From an uncultured Myxococcales bacterium (GTDB lineage Bacteria; Myxococcota_A; Bradymonadia; Bradymonadales; Bradymonadaceae), in NCBI GenBank assembly GCA_913058025.1, contig CAJXPN010000077.1:1-9882 (forward strand): DNA of 9,882 bases, in the 5' to 3' direction. Below are positions 1 to 6,547 of the stretch, one piece after another. The notes beneath the pieces are model-generated. The model was not told the origin of the DNA. It saw only the letters and a list, made by a program, of their open reading frames with translations, and searched no databases. The position numbers and the translations under genes were made by a program. Positions within the stretch are counted from its first letter, which is position 1, and every line of letters starts with the position of its first letter.

Positions 1-2
1 AC

Positions 3-251
3 GCCAAGGTCCACCCGCCCCACCTCGACGGGTACTGGCGCTCGAAGCGCGGCGAGTTCCGGCTCATCGCTCAGGCCGACGGGAAGACGCGGCTCGAGGG
101 GAGCACGTGGTACGAGCTCGACATGGGCCCTGGCCCGTACTGGCGCCTGATCGCCAACGGCGTGATCCACGGCATCCACCTGCGCGTGCTCGACCACGTG
201 AAGGTGCAGGTCGAGGCCGGCGCGGAGCGTCGAGTGAGCGCGTCGCGCTGA
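3..251 (+). CDS. SRPBCC-fold (polyketide cyclase-like) protein, C-terminal fragment
   Basis: An open frame enters from the left edge and ends at the TGA at 249-251, giving about 82 residues with no start in the window. The visible part includes LIAQADGKTRLEGSTWYELD and then GPGPYWRLIANGVIHGIHLR, ending in a basic amphipathic helix around VLDHVKVQVE. A 'G-x-T-x-L-E-G-x-T-W-Y' strand pair, then a Tyr-Trp-Arg segment and a long terminal helix, is typical of the C-terminal half of SRPBCC/START-like ligand-binding proteins. The family has a hydrophobic cavity; no substrate can be deduced here. It converges on the beta-lactamase gene with only 16 bp between the two stop codons. Family assignment is from recall of the pattern. 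The fragment being coding is well supported by its codon pattern and unbroken frame. Confidence 0.6.
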   Translation, partial: AKVHPPHLDGYWRSKRGEFRLIAQADGKTRLEGSTWYELDMGPGPYWRLIANGVIHGIHLRVLDHVKVQVEAGAERRVSASR

Positions 252-267
252 CGGTGCCCCTGGAAGG

Positions 268-1062
268 TCAGCGCCCCGGCGCGAGGTCTCCTCGCTGCTG
301 GAGCGTCGCCCGGAGCTCCTCGCGCACGCGGGGGCCGCTCCACCCGTCGCCTTCGCGCCACGCCGCGAAGGCGACGGTGCCCCGCGGCCCCCGCGCGGTG
401 CCGATGAACCAACCCATCGTGAAGACGCTTCGGTCCGAGTCGTAGCCCGAGCCGGTCTTTCCGGCGAAGGCGCCGCCGTGGCCAGGCTGGACCCACATCG
501 CCTTGACCGCGCGTTGGTGCGCCGGGTCCACGGGGAGGGCCTCGCGCTCGAGCGCGGTGACGAACTCGAGCTGCCCCTGGGCGTCTATCTCGAGTGAGCC
601 TCCGAGCCAGAACGAGTCCTCTCCCGAGGACACGTCGGCGTTGCCATAGTTCATGTCTTTCAGATGCTTACGTATGGCCTCCTGCCCGATGCGGCGTGCC
701 AGGCGCTCGAAGTACCAGACGACCGAGGCGCCGATGGCGGTCTCGAGCGTGTGGTCCTTCGCCCAGGATGGGTATGGGACCGGGGCGCCGTCGTAGCGCT
801 CGAGGTGTCCCGGGCCTGAGAGCGCGCCGGTCTCCAGGCCGATGAGCGCGTGCGGGATCTTGAAGGTCGAGTACGGGGGCTTTGGCTTGTCGCACTGGGC
901 GCCGCGCGACCAGGACTCGCCCGTGTCGAGGTCGCGGATGAGGACGCAGCCGTTGGCGCCGTCGTGCGCGACGCCTCCGACCGACCACGCGCTCGCTCAC
1001 GACGCGGTGAGCGCGATGGTGGCGGCGAGGGTGGTGAGGGCGAGTGGTCGTGAGCGGTTCAT
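268..1062 (-). pseudogene. Class D (OXA-type) beta-lactamase, interrupted by an in-frame TGA in the signal peptide
   Basis: Read from ATG 1062-1060 to TGA 270-268, this frame has 264 codons, the normal size for a class D serine beta-lactamase. These are periplasmic enzymes that hydrolyse beta-lactams with a carboxylated lysine. All hallmarks are present: S65-T-F-K68 (nucleophile and Lys) in YSTFKIPHALIGLETG, S113-V-V115 (SxV), Y139-G-N141, FWLGG after it, K202-T-G204 and the following GWFIG. The N-terminus is a good signal peptide (MNRSRPLALTTLAATIALTA) with a GAGGA ribosome site 5 nt upstream. Codon 22, at 999-997, is TGA, directly before an Ala-Ser-Ala cleavage-like site. No ATG, GTG or TTG follows until Met137, past the active-site Ser. 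As written, no active enzyme would be made. Either this is a recent nonsense mutation or a one-base sequencing error. Family identity is very secure; pseudogene status depends on the read evidence. Confidence 0.85.
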
Positions 1063-1245
1063 GTGTTCCTCGGGGTGTCGGATCATTCGAGGAGTGGTCT
1101 AGCGCGTGGACGTGGCGCAGATGTGGCGAAGGGCAGTCGTTTTGGGAGTGATCTCGACGCGTGACGCCTGGGTTCGCGAGGTCGATCGGGGGCGTGGTAG
1201 CCTGACGTCATCGCCATGTGTAGGTGCGAACGCGTCGAGGCGTCG

Positions 1246-1734
1246 ATGGACGGACAGGATCAGGAGAGCGCGAAGGGTCGGCTCCTCGGGAGCTCGAGGC
1301 GCTTGCTCATCGCGCTCGTCGCGGTGGTGTTCGTGGCGGCGTTCGTGGCCTTCCTCGCGGCGCTGGCGTACGAGGTGGGGGCGCTCGTCTTCGCGTCCGG
1401 GGCCTCATGGAGAGACGCCCAGTGGTCCACGCTGATCGGCGCGGCGGTGCTCTTCGGGGTAGTCTGCCAACTGGCTTGGATCTGGGGGAAGGACGCGCTG
1501 GGGTTCGCCATCGAGAGCGCGGGTCCCGTGGTAGAGCACGCGCGTGAGGTCGCGCAGGAGTCGAGCGCGCGGCGAGACGACGAGCGGGGTCGGGAGGCGC
1601 TCCAGGACGCGCAGGGCGGGGCGTTGTCGGTGAGCGGAGATGATGGAGGGGGAAGGCTCAGCGAGCTCGAGTCCGCCGAAGGCGGGCTGGGGATCTCGTC
1701 GGAGTACGAAGAGGTCAGGCGGGGACGGTTTTAA
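1246..1734 (+). CDS. Small two-TM membrane protein of unknown function
   Basis: A 162-residue protein, not recognised as a known family. The start ATG at 1246 is preferred because GAGG lies 5 nt upstream (1237-1240); an in-frame ATG at 1216 lacks such a site and would add ten unremarkable residues. Residues about 19-45 form a strongly hydrophobic helix (LIALVAVVFVAAFVAFLAAL), and about 62-80 a second one (STLIGAAVLFGVVCQLAWIW). The remaining half is hydrophilic and Glu/Arg/Gly-rich, apparently a disordered cytoplasmic tail ending in EEVRRGRF. The first residues are charged and cytoplasmic-looking, so a hairpin with both ends inside is likely. It is divergent from the beta-lactamase, with about 180 bp between. 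Its stop codon overlaps a degenerate copy of the operator-like motif found downstream. Function unknown. Confidence 0.7.
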   Translation: MDGQDQESAKGRLLGSSRRLLIALVAVVFVAAFVAFLAALAYEVGALVFASGASWRDAQWSTLIGAAVLFGVVCQLAWIWGKDALGFAIESAGPVVEHAREVAQESSARRDDERGREALQDAQGGALSVSGDDGGGRLSELESAEGGLGISSEYEEVRRGRF

Positions 1735-1778
1735 GTGAAGACTACATTCTGAGGTTGGACGGGCGCGTACGGGTGTGT

Positions 1779-1835
1779 ATGTAGTGATTGCTACATAGCG
1801 TAGTGATTGCTACATGGCGTAGTGCTCACTACATA
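1779..1835. promoter_or_regulatory. Array of three 19-bp palindromic repeats, probable TetR operator
   Basis: Three directly repeated 19-mers start at 1779, 1798 and 1817: ATGTAGTGATTGCTACATA, GCGTAGTGATTGCTACATG and GCGTAGTGCTCACTACATA. Each unit is itself an inverted repeat. Unit 1 has perfect ATGTAG/CTACAT arms, and unit 3 perfect GTAGTG/CACTAC arms around CT. The outer flanks GGTGTGT (1772-1778) and ACACACC (1851-1857) are also inverted copies of each other. The array ends 33 bp before the start of a small membrane protein gene, which is followed by a TetR-family gene. TetR dimers bind short palindromes, so this is most simply the operator through which that regulator controls the operon. 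The array and its symmetry are seen directly; the link to the regulator is inferred. Confidence 0.75.
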
Positions 1836-1868
1836 GGTGACCACCAAACCACACACCGGGAGCACAAA

Positions 1869-2162
1869 ATGAAACACCTCCGCGTCCTCTCCATCATCAC
1901 CCTGGTTCCGTTCACCGTGTTGACGGGCCTGGCCATCTACAACGATGGACTCCTGGAGATCTTCGCGACTCAGTTCGCGACCTACGGCGGCGCGCAGGTG
2001 CTCATCGACCTGGTGATCGCGTGCATGTTCTTCCTCGCCTGGATGATCCCACACGCGAGGAGCTCGGGGCGCAACCCCTGGTTCTACGTCGCCGTGACGC
2101 TCATCGCGGGGTCCTACGGGCCGCTGCTCTACTTCGCGCTGGCGCCTCCAGCGGAGGCGTGA
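1869..2162 (+). CDS. DUF2834-like small membrane protein
   Basis: A 97-residue protein starting at ATG 1869, with GGGAG (1858-1862) 6 nt upstream. Three hydrophobic helices are visible: residues about 5-24 (LSIITLVPFTVLTGLAIYND), about 37-57 (GGAQVLIDLVIACMFFLAWM) and about 69-91 (WFYVAVTLIAGSYGPLLYFA). The pattern of a GGAQ.L.DL helix, then WM..AR..GRNPW, then LIAGS.GPLLY, matches my memory of the DUF2834 family of bacterial inner-membrane proteins, whose role is unknown. It lies directly behind the 19-bp palindrome array and 70 bp ahead of the TetR gene on the same strand, so it is probably the first gene of an operon repressed by that regulator. Coding status is strong; the family call is moderate. 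Confidence 0.8.
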   Translation: MKHLRVLSIITLVPFTVLTGLAIYNDGLLEIFATQFATYGGAQVLIDLVIACMFFLAWMIPHARSSGRNPWFYVAVTLIAGSYGPLLYFALAPPAEA

Positions 2163-2232
2163 GCCAAACGCCCGTGGTGCGCGTCGCGTCCAGGTCGACT
2201 AGAGTCCGCCGCGAGCGAGCGACGAGGGCGGC

Positions 2233-2784
2233 ATGGGTTACAAGTACGACAAAGACGAGATCCTGGAGGTCGCCGTGGAGGCGTCGCTCGAGGACGGAGT
2301 CGCGAGCCTGACCTACGGTCGGCTCGCCAGGCGGATGGGTATCAACGATCGGATGATCGTCTATTACTTTCCGAGCAAGGACGCGCTGATCGGCGCGGTC
2401 ATCGAGGCGCACAGCGTCAAGCTCCAGGCGTTGCTGGCCGAGGCGTTCGCCAAGCCCGCGGCCGACAGGATCGCGCTGCTGCGCCACGCGTGGCCGGTGC
2501 TGGCGACCGCCGCGGCCGACCCTACGATGCGCGTCTTCTTCGAGCTCGTCGGGCTCTCCGCGCGCGGCCTCTCGCCCTACTCCGAGTTCATCCCCGCGGC
2601 GATGGAGGCCTGGGCGCAGCTGCTCTCGGGGTTGCTCCAGGTCCCCGAGGCCGAGCGACGCGCCGAGGCGGAGGCGTCGATGGCGCTCATCGACGGGCTC
2701 CTGCTCTTGCGGCACACACTGGGCCCTGAGGCCGCGGACCGCGCGGCCGCGCGCCACGGTGTCAACGTCACGGCAGGGTCGTAG
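2233..2784 (+). CDS. TetR/AcrR-family transcriptional regulator
   Basis: A 183-residue protein with the two-part TetR layout. The N-terminal DNA-binding domain has a helix-turn-helix around residues 25-46 (SLTYGRLARRMGINDRMIVY), followed by the family signature YYFPSKDALIGAV. The remaining helical domain (about 60-175) should hold the ligand pocket and dimer interface. It starts at ATG 2233 after GAGGG. It lies between two small membrane-protein genes on the same strand with gaps of about 70 bp, consistent with one transcript starting beyond the 19-bp repeat array. The likely role is autoregulation and control of the adjacent DUF2834 gene through those repeats; the inducer is not deducible. 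Family certainty is high. Confidence 0.93.
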   Translation: MGYKYDKDEILEVAVEASLEDGVASLTYGRLARRMGINDRMIVYYFPSKDALIGAVIEAHSVKLQALLAEAFAKPAADRIALLRHAWPVLATAAADPTMRVFFELVGLSARGLSPYSEFIPAAMEAWAQLLSGLLQVPEAERRAEAEASMALIDGLLLLRHTLGPEAADRAAARHGVNVTAGS

Positions 2785-2857
2785 ACCAGGTCGCGCGCGG
2801 GCCTTGGGGAATCACCGCGCCTGGCGTCGAGTTCGACCTCACATTGGAGGAGGCCGT

Positions 2858-3160
2858 ATGCTCTGTGTGATCGCGTGGCTAGTGATGACGTTGGACGTGG
2901 CGGGCGCGTTGGGTTTGGCGCTGGCCTTCGGTCTGATGGGTCTGGTCATGCGAGGCTCGATCACGTCGTCGGACCGCCACCTCGGTCTGCTCTCGTGGGC
3001 GATCGGTCTGGCGTGCCTCGCGCACCCTGCGCTGGGGCTCTGGTGGTGCCTGAGCGGCGCGTGGTGGTGGGCGATCGGCGCGGGTGTGTCGGGCACAGCG
3101 GTCGCGGTCTTCGGGGTGTGGTTCTTGAGCCATTGCATCGAGGCGGCGGCGAGGCCGTGA
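2858..3160 (+). CDS. 101-aa membrane protein, unknown function
   Basis: The ATG at 2858 is set by an excellent ribosome site, GGAGGA at 2846-2851, 6 nt upstream. Longer in-frame starts would overlap the TetR gene and add a basic, non-conserved leader. The protein is almost wholly hydrophobic, with probable helices at residues about 1-28 (LCVIAWLVMTLDVAGALGLA and onward), 40-58 (LGLLSWAIGLACLAHPALGL) and 62-92 (a Trp-rich WWCLSGAWWWAIGAGVSGTA run into VAVFGVWFL). No family recognised. It follows the TetR gene by 73 bp on the same strand and may be the third gene of the operon, although its own strong ribosome site would also suit independent translation. Confidence 0.75.
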   Translation: MLCVIAWLVMTLDVAGALGLALAFGLMGLVMRGSITSSDRHLGLLSWAIGLACLAHPALGLWWCLSGAWWWAIGAGVSGTAVAVFGVWFLSHCIEAAARP

Positions 3161-3240
3161 GCGCGTCCTCGATACCACCTTGACCCAGGAGGACCACCAT
3201 CCCTTCGATCCATCTTGTCCTCTAATGTCATGTTGACGTA

Positions 3241-3277
3241 TGAGACAACATGGTTTCATTGAGATGTTTTGTCTCAA
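3241..3277. repeat. Overlapping inverted repeats (TGAGACAA/TTGTCTCA) in an AT-richer intergenic region
   Basis: TGAGACAA (3241-3248) pairs perfectly with TTGTCTCA (3269-3276), and CAT/ATG just inside (3249-3251, 3264-3266) could extend the stem with a two-base bulge. A second, competing hairpin, TTGAGA (3259-3264) with TCTCAA (3272-3277), uses the same right arm. The word TGTCTCAT or its complement also occurs at 3240-3247, 3338-3345 and 3423-3430, all within the 300 bp between the membrane protein gene and the lipoprotein start. The local base composition is clearly AT-richer than the coding DNA around it. This could be an operator with several half-sites or a folded leader; the sequence alone does not decide. 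TTGACG at 3233-3238 resembles a -35 box but lacks a good -10. Confidence 0.5.
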
Positions 3278-3300
3278 AAGATGTGTATTCGGGCTGGTTT

Positions 3301-3326
3301 GTACACGCAGGGGTCGTTTCGTGTAC
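3301..3326. repeat. Inverted repeat GTACACG / CGTGTAC upstream of the lipoprotein gene
   Basis: GTACACG (3301-3307) and CGTGTAC (3320-3326) are perfect 7-bp inverted copies with 12 bp between. The repeat is preceded by TTGTAC (3299-3304), a possible but weak -35 box with only a poor -10 partner. It could be a regulator site or a small hairpin in the leader of the downstream lipoprotein gene. Chance occurrence cannot be excluded for arms this short. Confidence 0.35.
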
Positions 3327-3459
3327 GCTTAACGTCCTGTCTCATTGGGCGGGATGAATGCCCGAGATGCCCTCTCAGCCCGGGCTGAGGGAACATCTTC
3401 ATGATTCAGGGGTCTCTCCAGGTGTCTCATCGTACTGGACCCCTCACGAGAGCTGCGCC

Positions 3460-4638
3460 TTGCATCACGCCATACGACTCGCCGTTTCGTGCGCGATCCT
3501 CTCTCTGACGTCGTGCGCGCCCGATCCGGAAGACGCTCCACCGAAGGCGCACGCCACAGGCGCGGCGTCTCCCGTCGTCGAGGCGCCTCCATCCGACGCC
3601 GAGCCTGACCCGTTCGCGACGCCGAAGCACCTGATGCGTCACCTCGTCGACGAGTCGGTCCGCGAGGTCACGCAGGACCTCCACGCCTGGGCCGATCCGG
3701 CCTCGGACGCGTTGGCGTGTGCGGTCGCGCAACGCAACGGCCAGCCCGTGTCGAGGCACGTGGTCGACCGGTCGCGCCACGAGCGCGTCGACGTCGAGGG
3801 GACGCTGAAGCGCTCGACGGTGCGGCGGCTCACGCGGAGGCTGTCGGGTGGTCGCCTCGTCGACGCCACGCGCCATGTCACCGACTACACGAGGTCCAGG
3901 CGTGGCGCGTGGGTCGAGCAGGCGTCGCGGAGGCATGACACGCGCTACATCTACGACGCGCAGGAGCACCTCGTCGGGTTCGAGACGACGCGCGGCGACG
4001 GCACGCTCGCCCAGGCCTCCTCGTTCGACTACGACCCTGACGGTCGGCTCGTGCGCCAGCTCATTCATGAGCATGACCCGTCGGGCGCACGCGAGCGCTC
4101 GCACGTCTCGTACTACCTCTTCGCTGAGGACGGTCGAGCGCTCGTCGCGAGCACGGAGAAAGGCGTCGGGAAGTACCACTGGGGCGAGGCAGGTGGGTTG
4201 AGGATCACGAACGACCACGAGGAGGACGCCCACCTGCTCTCCTACGATCAGCGAGGCGCCCTGGAGCAGGCGTCCCACTCCGTGGTCGACTACTCGAACC
4301 TTCGCAGGCGTCGAGAGGTCGACGGCGAGAGCATCCTCATGAGGATCGGGTACGAGCTCGAGCTCGAGCGGTACACGGTCTCGACCACGGTCGAGCGCGC
4401 GCCCACGCAGACCCACGCCGAGCTCCTGGGGTACACCGAGCGAGTCGAGAAGCGCGCGTTCCTGGTCCGTATCCGTCGGCGTCACCTCACGCGCGCGCCC
4501 TGTGGTGACGTCCGAGGTTCGTTCGTGGTGGACGCGCTCGCCGCGATCCCCCGAAAGGCAGTGGACGAGTTCGAGATAGAATACAGGGATCTCGACGAGG
4601 CGTTCGGGGGGATTCGCGCGAGCGCTCCGGTTCGATAG
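3460..4638 (+). CDS. Lipoprotein with YD-like repeat segments
   Basis: I choose the TTG at 3460. It gives a compact lipoprotein signal (His-His-Ala-Ile-Arg, a hydrophobic stretch, then lipobox L-T-S-C) with the lipidated Cys at residue 19. An in-frame ATG at 3358 would place 34 non-hydrophobic residues before it. The 392-aa product has a low-complexity Pro/Ala-rich linker after the Cys, then a charged, beta-rich body. Three segments, YIYDAQEHLVGFE (about 163), FDYDPDGRLVRQL (about 189) and LSYDQRGALEQAS (about 260), follow the Y-D-x-x-G-x-L pattern of YD/RHS-like repeats. There is no toxin tail or Rhs core; it looks like a short YD-type surface protein. It should be anchored in the cell envelope. 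Function unknown. Confidence is high for coding and lipoprotein, moderate for YD relatedness. Confidence 0.75.
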   Translation: MHHAIRLAVSCAILSLTSCAPDPEDAPPKAHATGAASPVVEAPPSDAEPDPFATPKHLMRHLVDESVREVTQDLHAWADPASDALACAVAQRNGQPVSRHVVDRSRHERVDVEGTLKRSTVRRLTRRLSGGRLVDATRHVTDYTRSRRGAWVEQASRRHDTRYIYDAQEHLVGFETTRGDGTLAQASSFDYDPDGRLVRQLIHEHDPSGARERSHVSYYLFAEDGRALVASTEKGVGKYHWGEAGGLRITNDHEEDAHLLSYDQRGALEQASHSVVDYSNLRRRREVDGESILMRIGYELELERYTVSTTVERAPTQTHAELLGYTERVEKRAFLVRIRRRHLTRAPCGDVRGSFVVDALAAIPRKAVDEFEIEYRDLDEAFGGIRASAPVR

Positions 4639-4807
4639 GATGGCCTCTCGAGTCCACGGCGCGGAGGATCGGAGAGCGTGTCGGTGACCTCCAGCGCGTA
4701 CCTGGGCGAGGACGCATCGAGCTCGTCGTACCAGCCGATGTTGCGGGCCGTCGTAGCTCGTGTGCGCGTGGCGGCTGAAGGCCTTGGGCCCTCATCGGTG
4801 ACATCGG

Positions 4808-5590
4808 TCAGGTCTTGAACGCCATCGTGGCCATGAACGTGGCCATGTAGTCGTCGAGCCTGGTCGCGTCGGAGCTCCATCGGTCCTCGTAGAAGCCCGC
4901 GATGAGGAAGCCCGCGTCGAGCTGGCCGCCGATCTGGGCCTCGAAGCTGTGGGAGTGCTCGAGCGCGTCGCCCGCGGCGATGCGCGCGTCGAGGCGCTCC
5001 TTGGGGAAGTGCTCGAGGTCGGAGTAGGGGAGGGGGAAGCGGATCTCGAGGGGGCCGCCCTCATCGAGCTCGTCGTGGTCGAACAGGAAGAAGTCGGGGT
5101 TCATGAACCCCGCGAGCAGGCGCCCGCCGGGCCGCATGACCCGGTAGCACTCGCGCCAGACGGGCGCGAGGTCGGGCGCGAAGACGTTCGAGACCGGGTG
5201 GAAGATGATGTCGAAGCGCTCGTCGTTCAGGATCGACATGTCGGCCATGTCACCCTGGACCGTCACGACCGAGAGCTCGTCTCGCTGTGAGACCTCATAG
5301 TCCCGCTCGAGCTGCTCGTCGGAGAGGTCGTAGCTGATGACCTGGGCGCCCGCGGCGGCCAGGATCGGCGCCTGCTGGCCCCCTCCAGACGCAAGACACA
5401 GCACCGTCTTGCCCTCCAGGTCCCCGAACCAGTGCTTGGGCACCGGCTTGTTCGGCGTCAGGATCACGTCCCAGTCCCCCGCGCGCGCCGCGGCGATCTC
5501 CTCGGCGGTCACGGGCACCGTCCATCGGTTCTCGCGCCCGGCCGACTGCCTGTTCCACGTCTCGCGGTTGTGCTGAATCACGTCCGTCAT
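4808..5590 (-). CDS. Class I SAM-dependent methyltransferase
   Basis: A 260-aa protein from ATG 5590-5588, chosen because AGGAG lies about 8 nt upstream; upstream in-frame ATGs lack this and add a non-homologous leader. The Rossmann methyltransferase motifs are present. Motif I is KTVLCLASGGGQQAPILAAA (residues 61-80), followed by the acidic end of strand 2 in QVISYDLSDEQLE. Then come GDMADM and FDIIFHPVSNVFAPD (the strand 4 region) and CYRVMRPGGRLLAGF. The start, NRETWNRQSAGRENRW, is typical of the small-molecule 'methyltransferase domain-containing protein' group. The substrate cannot be predicted. It is divergent from the PARG gene across a 142-bp gap. Its stop codon is 169 bp from that of the convergent lipoprotein gene. 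Confidence 0.9.
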   Translation of the reverse strand: MTDVIQHNRETWNRQSAGRENRWTVPVTAEEIAAARAGDWDVILTPNKPVPKHWFGDLEGKTVLCLASGGGQQAPILAAAGAQVISYDLSDEQLERDYEVSQRDELSVVTVQGDMADMSILNDERFDIIFHPVSNVFAPDLAPVWRECYRVMRPGGRLLAGFMNPDFFLFDHDELDEGGPLEIRFPLPYSDLEHFPKERLDARIAAGDALEHSHSFEAQIGGQLDAGFLIAGFYEDRWSSDATRLDDYMATFMATMAFKT

Positions 5591-5732
5591 CGGTCGCTCT
5601 CCTGATGGGTCTTCGTTGGTGAACATGGGGTCCGCGACATCATCGGCCGCGATGGCGTTTCGTTCCAGCCCCACCGTATGCTAATTTTCCAGGAGTGGTT
5701 CGTGTTGATTTGACACAATATGAGGCGGAGAC
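5591..5732. promoter_or_regulatory. Divergent intergenic region between methyltransferase and PARG genes
   Basis: This 142-bp gap must hold promoters for both divergent genes. It contains an AT-rich patch at about 5677-5725 that stands out from the GC-rich surroundings. On the plus strand TATGCT (5677-5682) could serve as a -10 element for the PARG gene, but no convincing -35 precedes it at the right distance. TTGACA at 5710-5715 is a perfect -35 word, but lies too close to the start codon to serve it. No definite promoter or operator is called. Confidence 0.35.
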
Positions 5733-6539
5733 GTGAACAAGGCGCGCGCAGCGGAGGTGGCGGCGTGGACCATGGGGTCGATCGGGCGAGGACGCTACAC
5801 GTCCCCGGACGGCTCCGTCGTGCGGTTGCGCCGTGACGTCGACCGCGCCGTCGACGCCACCGCCGAGTACCCACCCGATCTCGAGCTCCCTCCCATGGCC
5901 GACGCCGGCCGCGTCACCTCGATCGACGTCACCGCCGAGTCCACGCTCGCCGCGGCCCGCCGCACGCTCTCGGAGCATGGCCAGGTCGCCGCGCTCAACT
6001 TCGCGTCGGCGAAGCGCCCCGGCGGCGGGTTCCGCTCGGGCGCGCGCGCTCAGGAGGAGTCGATCGCGCGCGTCAGCGCGCTCTACGCGTGCCTCGAAGG
6101 CCGGCGCTTCTACGACCACCACCGCAAGCTCGCCGACTTCGCCTACTCGGACTGGGTCGTCTACTCGCCCGACGTCCCGGTGCTCTGCGAGGAAGACGGC
6201 GCGCCGCTCGCGTCACCCTGGGCGTGCTCGCTCCTGACCTGCGCGGCCCCGAACGCAAGGGAGATGACGCGGCGCGGGCGCCTGGCGAGCGAGGCGATTC
6301 GTCTCCTCGAGGCGCGGATCGAGCGCGTGCTCACGATCGCGGCGATGAACGGGCACACCCACCTCGTGCTCGGCGCGTGGGGTTGCGGCGTGTTCCGAAA
6401 CAAGCCATCGGACGTCGCGCAGGCGTTCAAGAGGGTGCTCCAGGGCCCCGCGCGTGGAGTCTTCGAGGGCGTGACGTTCGCGATCCTCGACGACACACGC
6501 GCCCAGCAGACGTTGCGCACGTTCGAGAGGACGCTCTGA
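5733..6539 (+). CDS. Bacterial-type poly(ADP-ribose) glycohydrolase, TIGR02452 family (macrodomain)
   Basis: A 268-aa protein starting at GTG 5733, with GGAG and GAGG words just upstream and no in-frame ATG before Met14. The PARG signature GGG-x7-QEE is present: G97-G-G99 F-R-S-G-A-R-A Q107-E-E109, inside LNFASAKRPGGGFRSGARAQ. In characterised bacterial PARGs the second Glu of QEE is catalytic, so E109 is the predicted residue. The C-terminal part carries HLVLGAWGCGVFRNKPSDVA, another conserved block of this family, in its usual place. The enzyme class splits ribose-ribose bonds of poly(ADP-ribose), or removes ADP-ribose in related contexts, in the cytoplasm. It is followed by a short remnant of what looks like a second ADP-ribose hydrolase. 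The length is usual for the family. I am confident of the family; the cellular substrate is unknown. Confidence 0.93.
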   Translation: MNKARAAEVAAWTMGSIGRGRYTSPDGSVVRLRRDVDRAVDATAEYPPDLELPPMADAGRVTSIDVTAESTLAAARRTLSEHGQVAALNFASAKRPGGGFRSGARAQEESIARVSALYACLEGRRFYDHHRKLADFAYSDWVVYSPDVPVLCEEDGAPLASPWACSLLTCAAPNAREMTRRGRLASEAIRLLEARIERVLTIAAMNGHTHLVLGAWGCGVFRNKPSDVAQAFKRVLQGPARGVFEGVTFAILDDTRAQQTLRTFERTL

Positions 6540-6547
6540 AACACGAG

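Noticed and set aside
668..1000. Arg-rich 110-aa frame on the minus strand over the beta-lactamase 5' half
   Set aside because: It is an out-of-frame shadow. The beta-lactamase motifs STFK and SxV lie in another frame over the same bases.
1779..1835. CRISPR-like array
   Set aside because: The 19-bp units abut with no unique spacers and each is palindromic, which fits operators, not CRISPR repeats and spacers.
2101..2757. Minus-strand frame of 218 codons opposite the TetR gene
   Set aside because: The TetR helix-turn-helix and ribosome site on the plus strand are unambiguous; the antisense product is low-complexity Arg-rich.
3165..3194. GTCCTC/GAGGAC inverted repeat after the 101-aa membrane protein gene as a terminator
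   Set aside because: Arms of only 6 bp around an 18-nt loop and no U-tract; too weak to call.
3427..4485. Long minus-strand frame of 352 codons antisense to the lipoprotein gene
   Set aside because: High GC keeps antisense frames open. The product is Arg/Val-rich without domain logic, while the plus strand has a lipoprotein signal and coherent repeats.
5710..5715. TTGACA as the PARG promoter -35 box
   Set aside because: A -10 at normal spacing would fall on the GTG start codon, so it cannot drive this gene as annotated.
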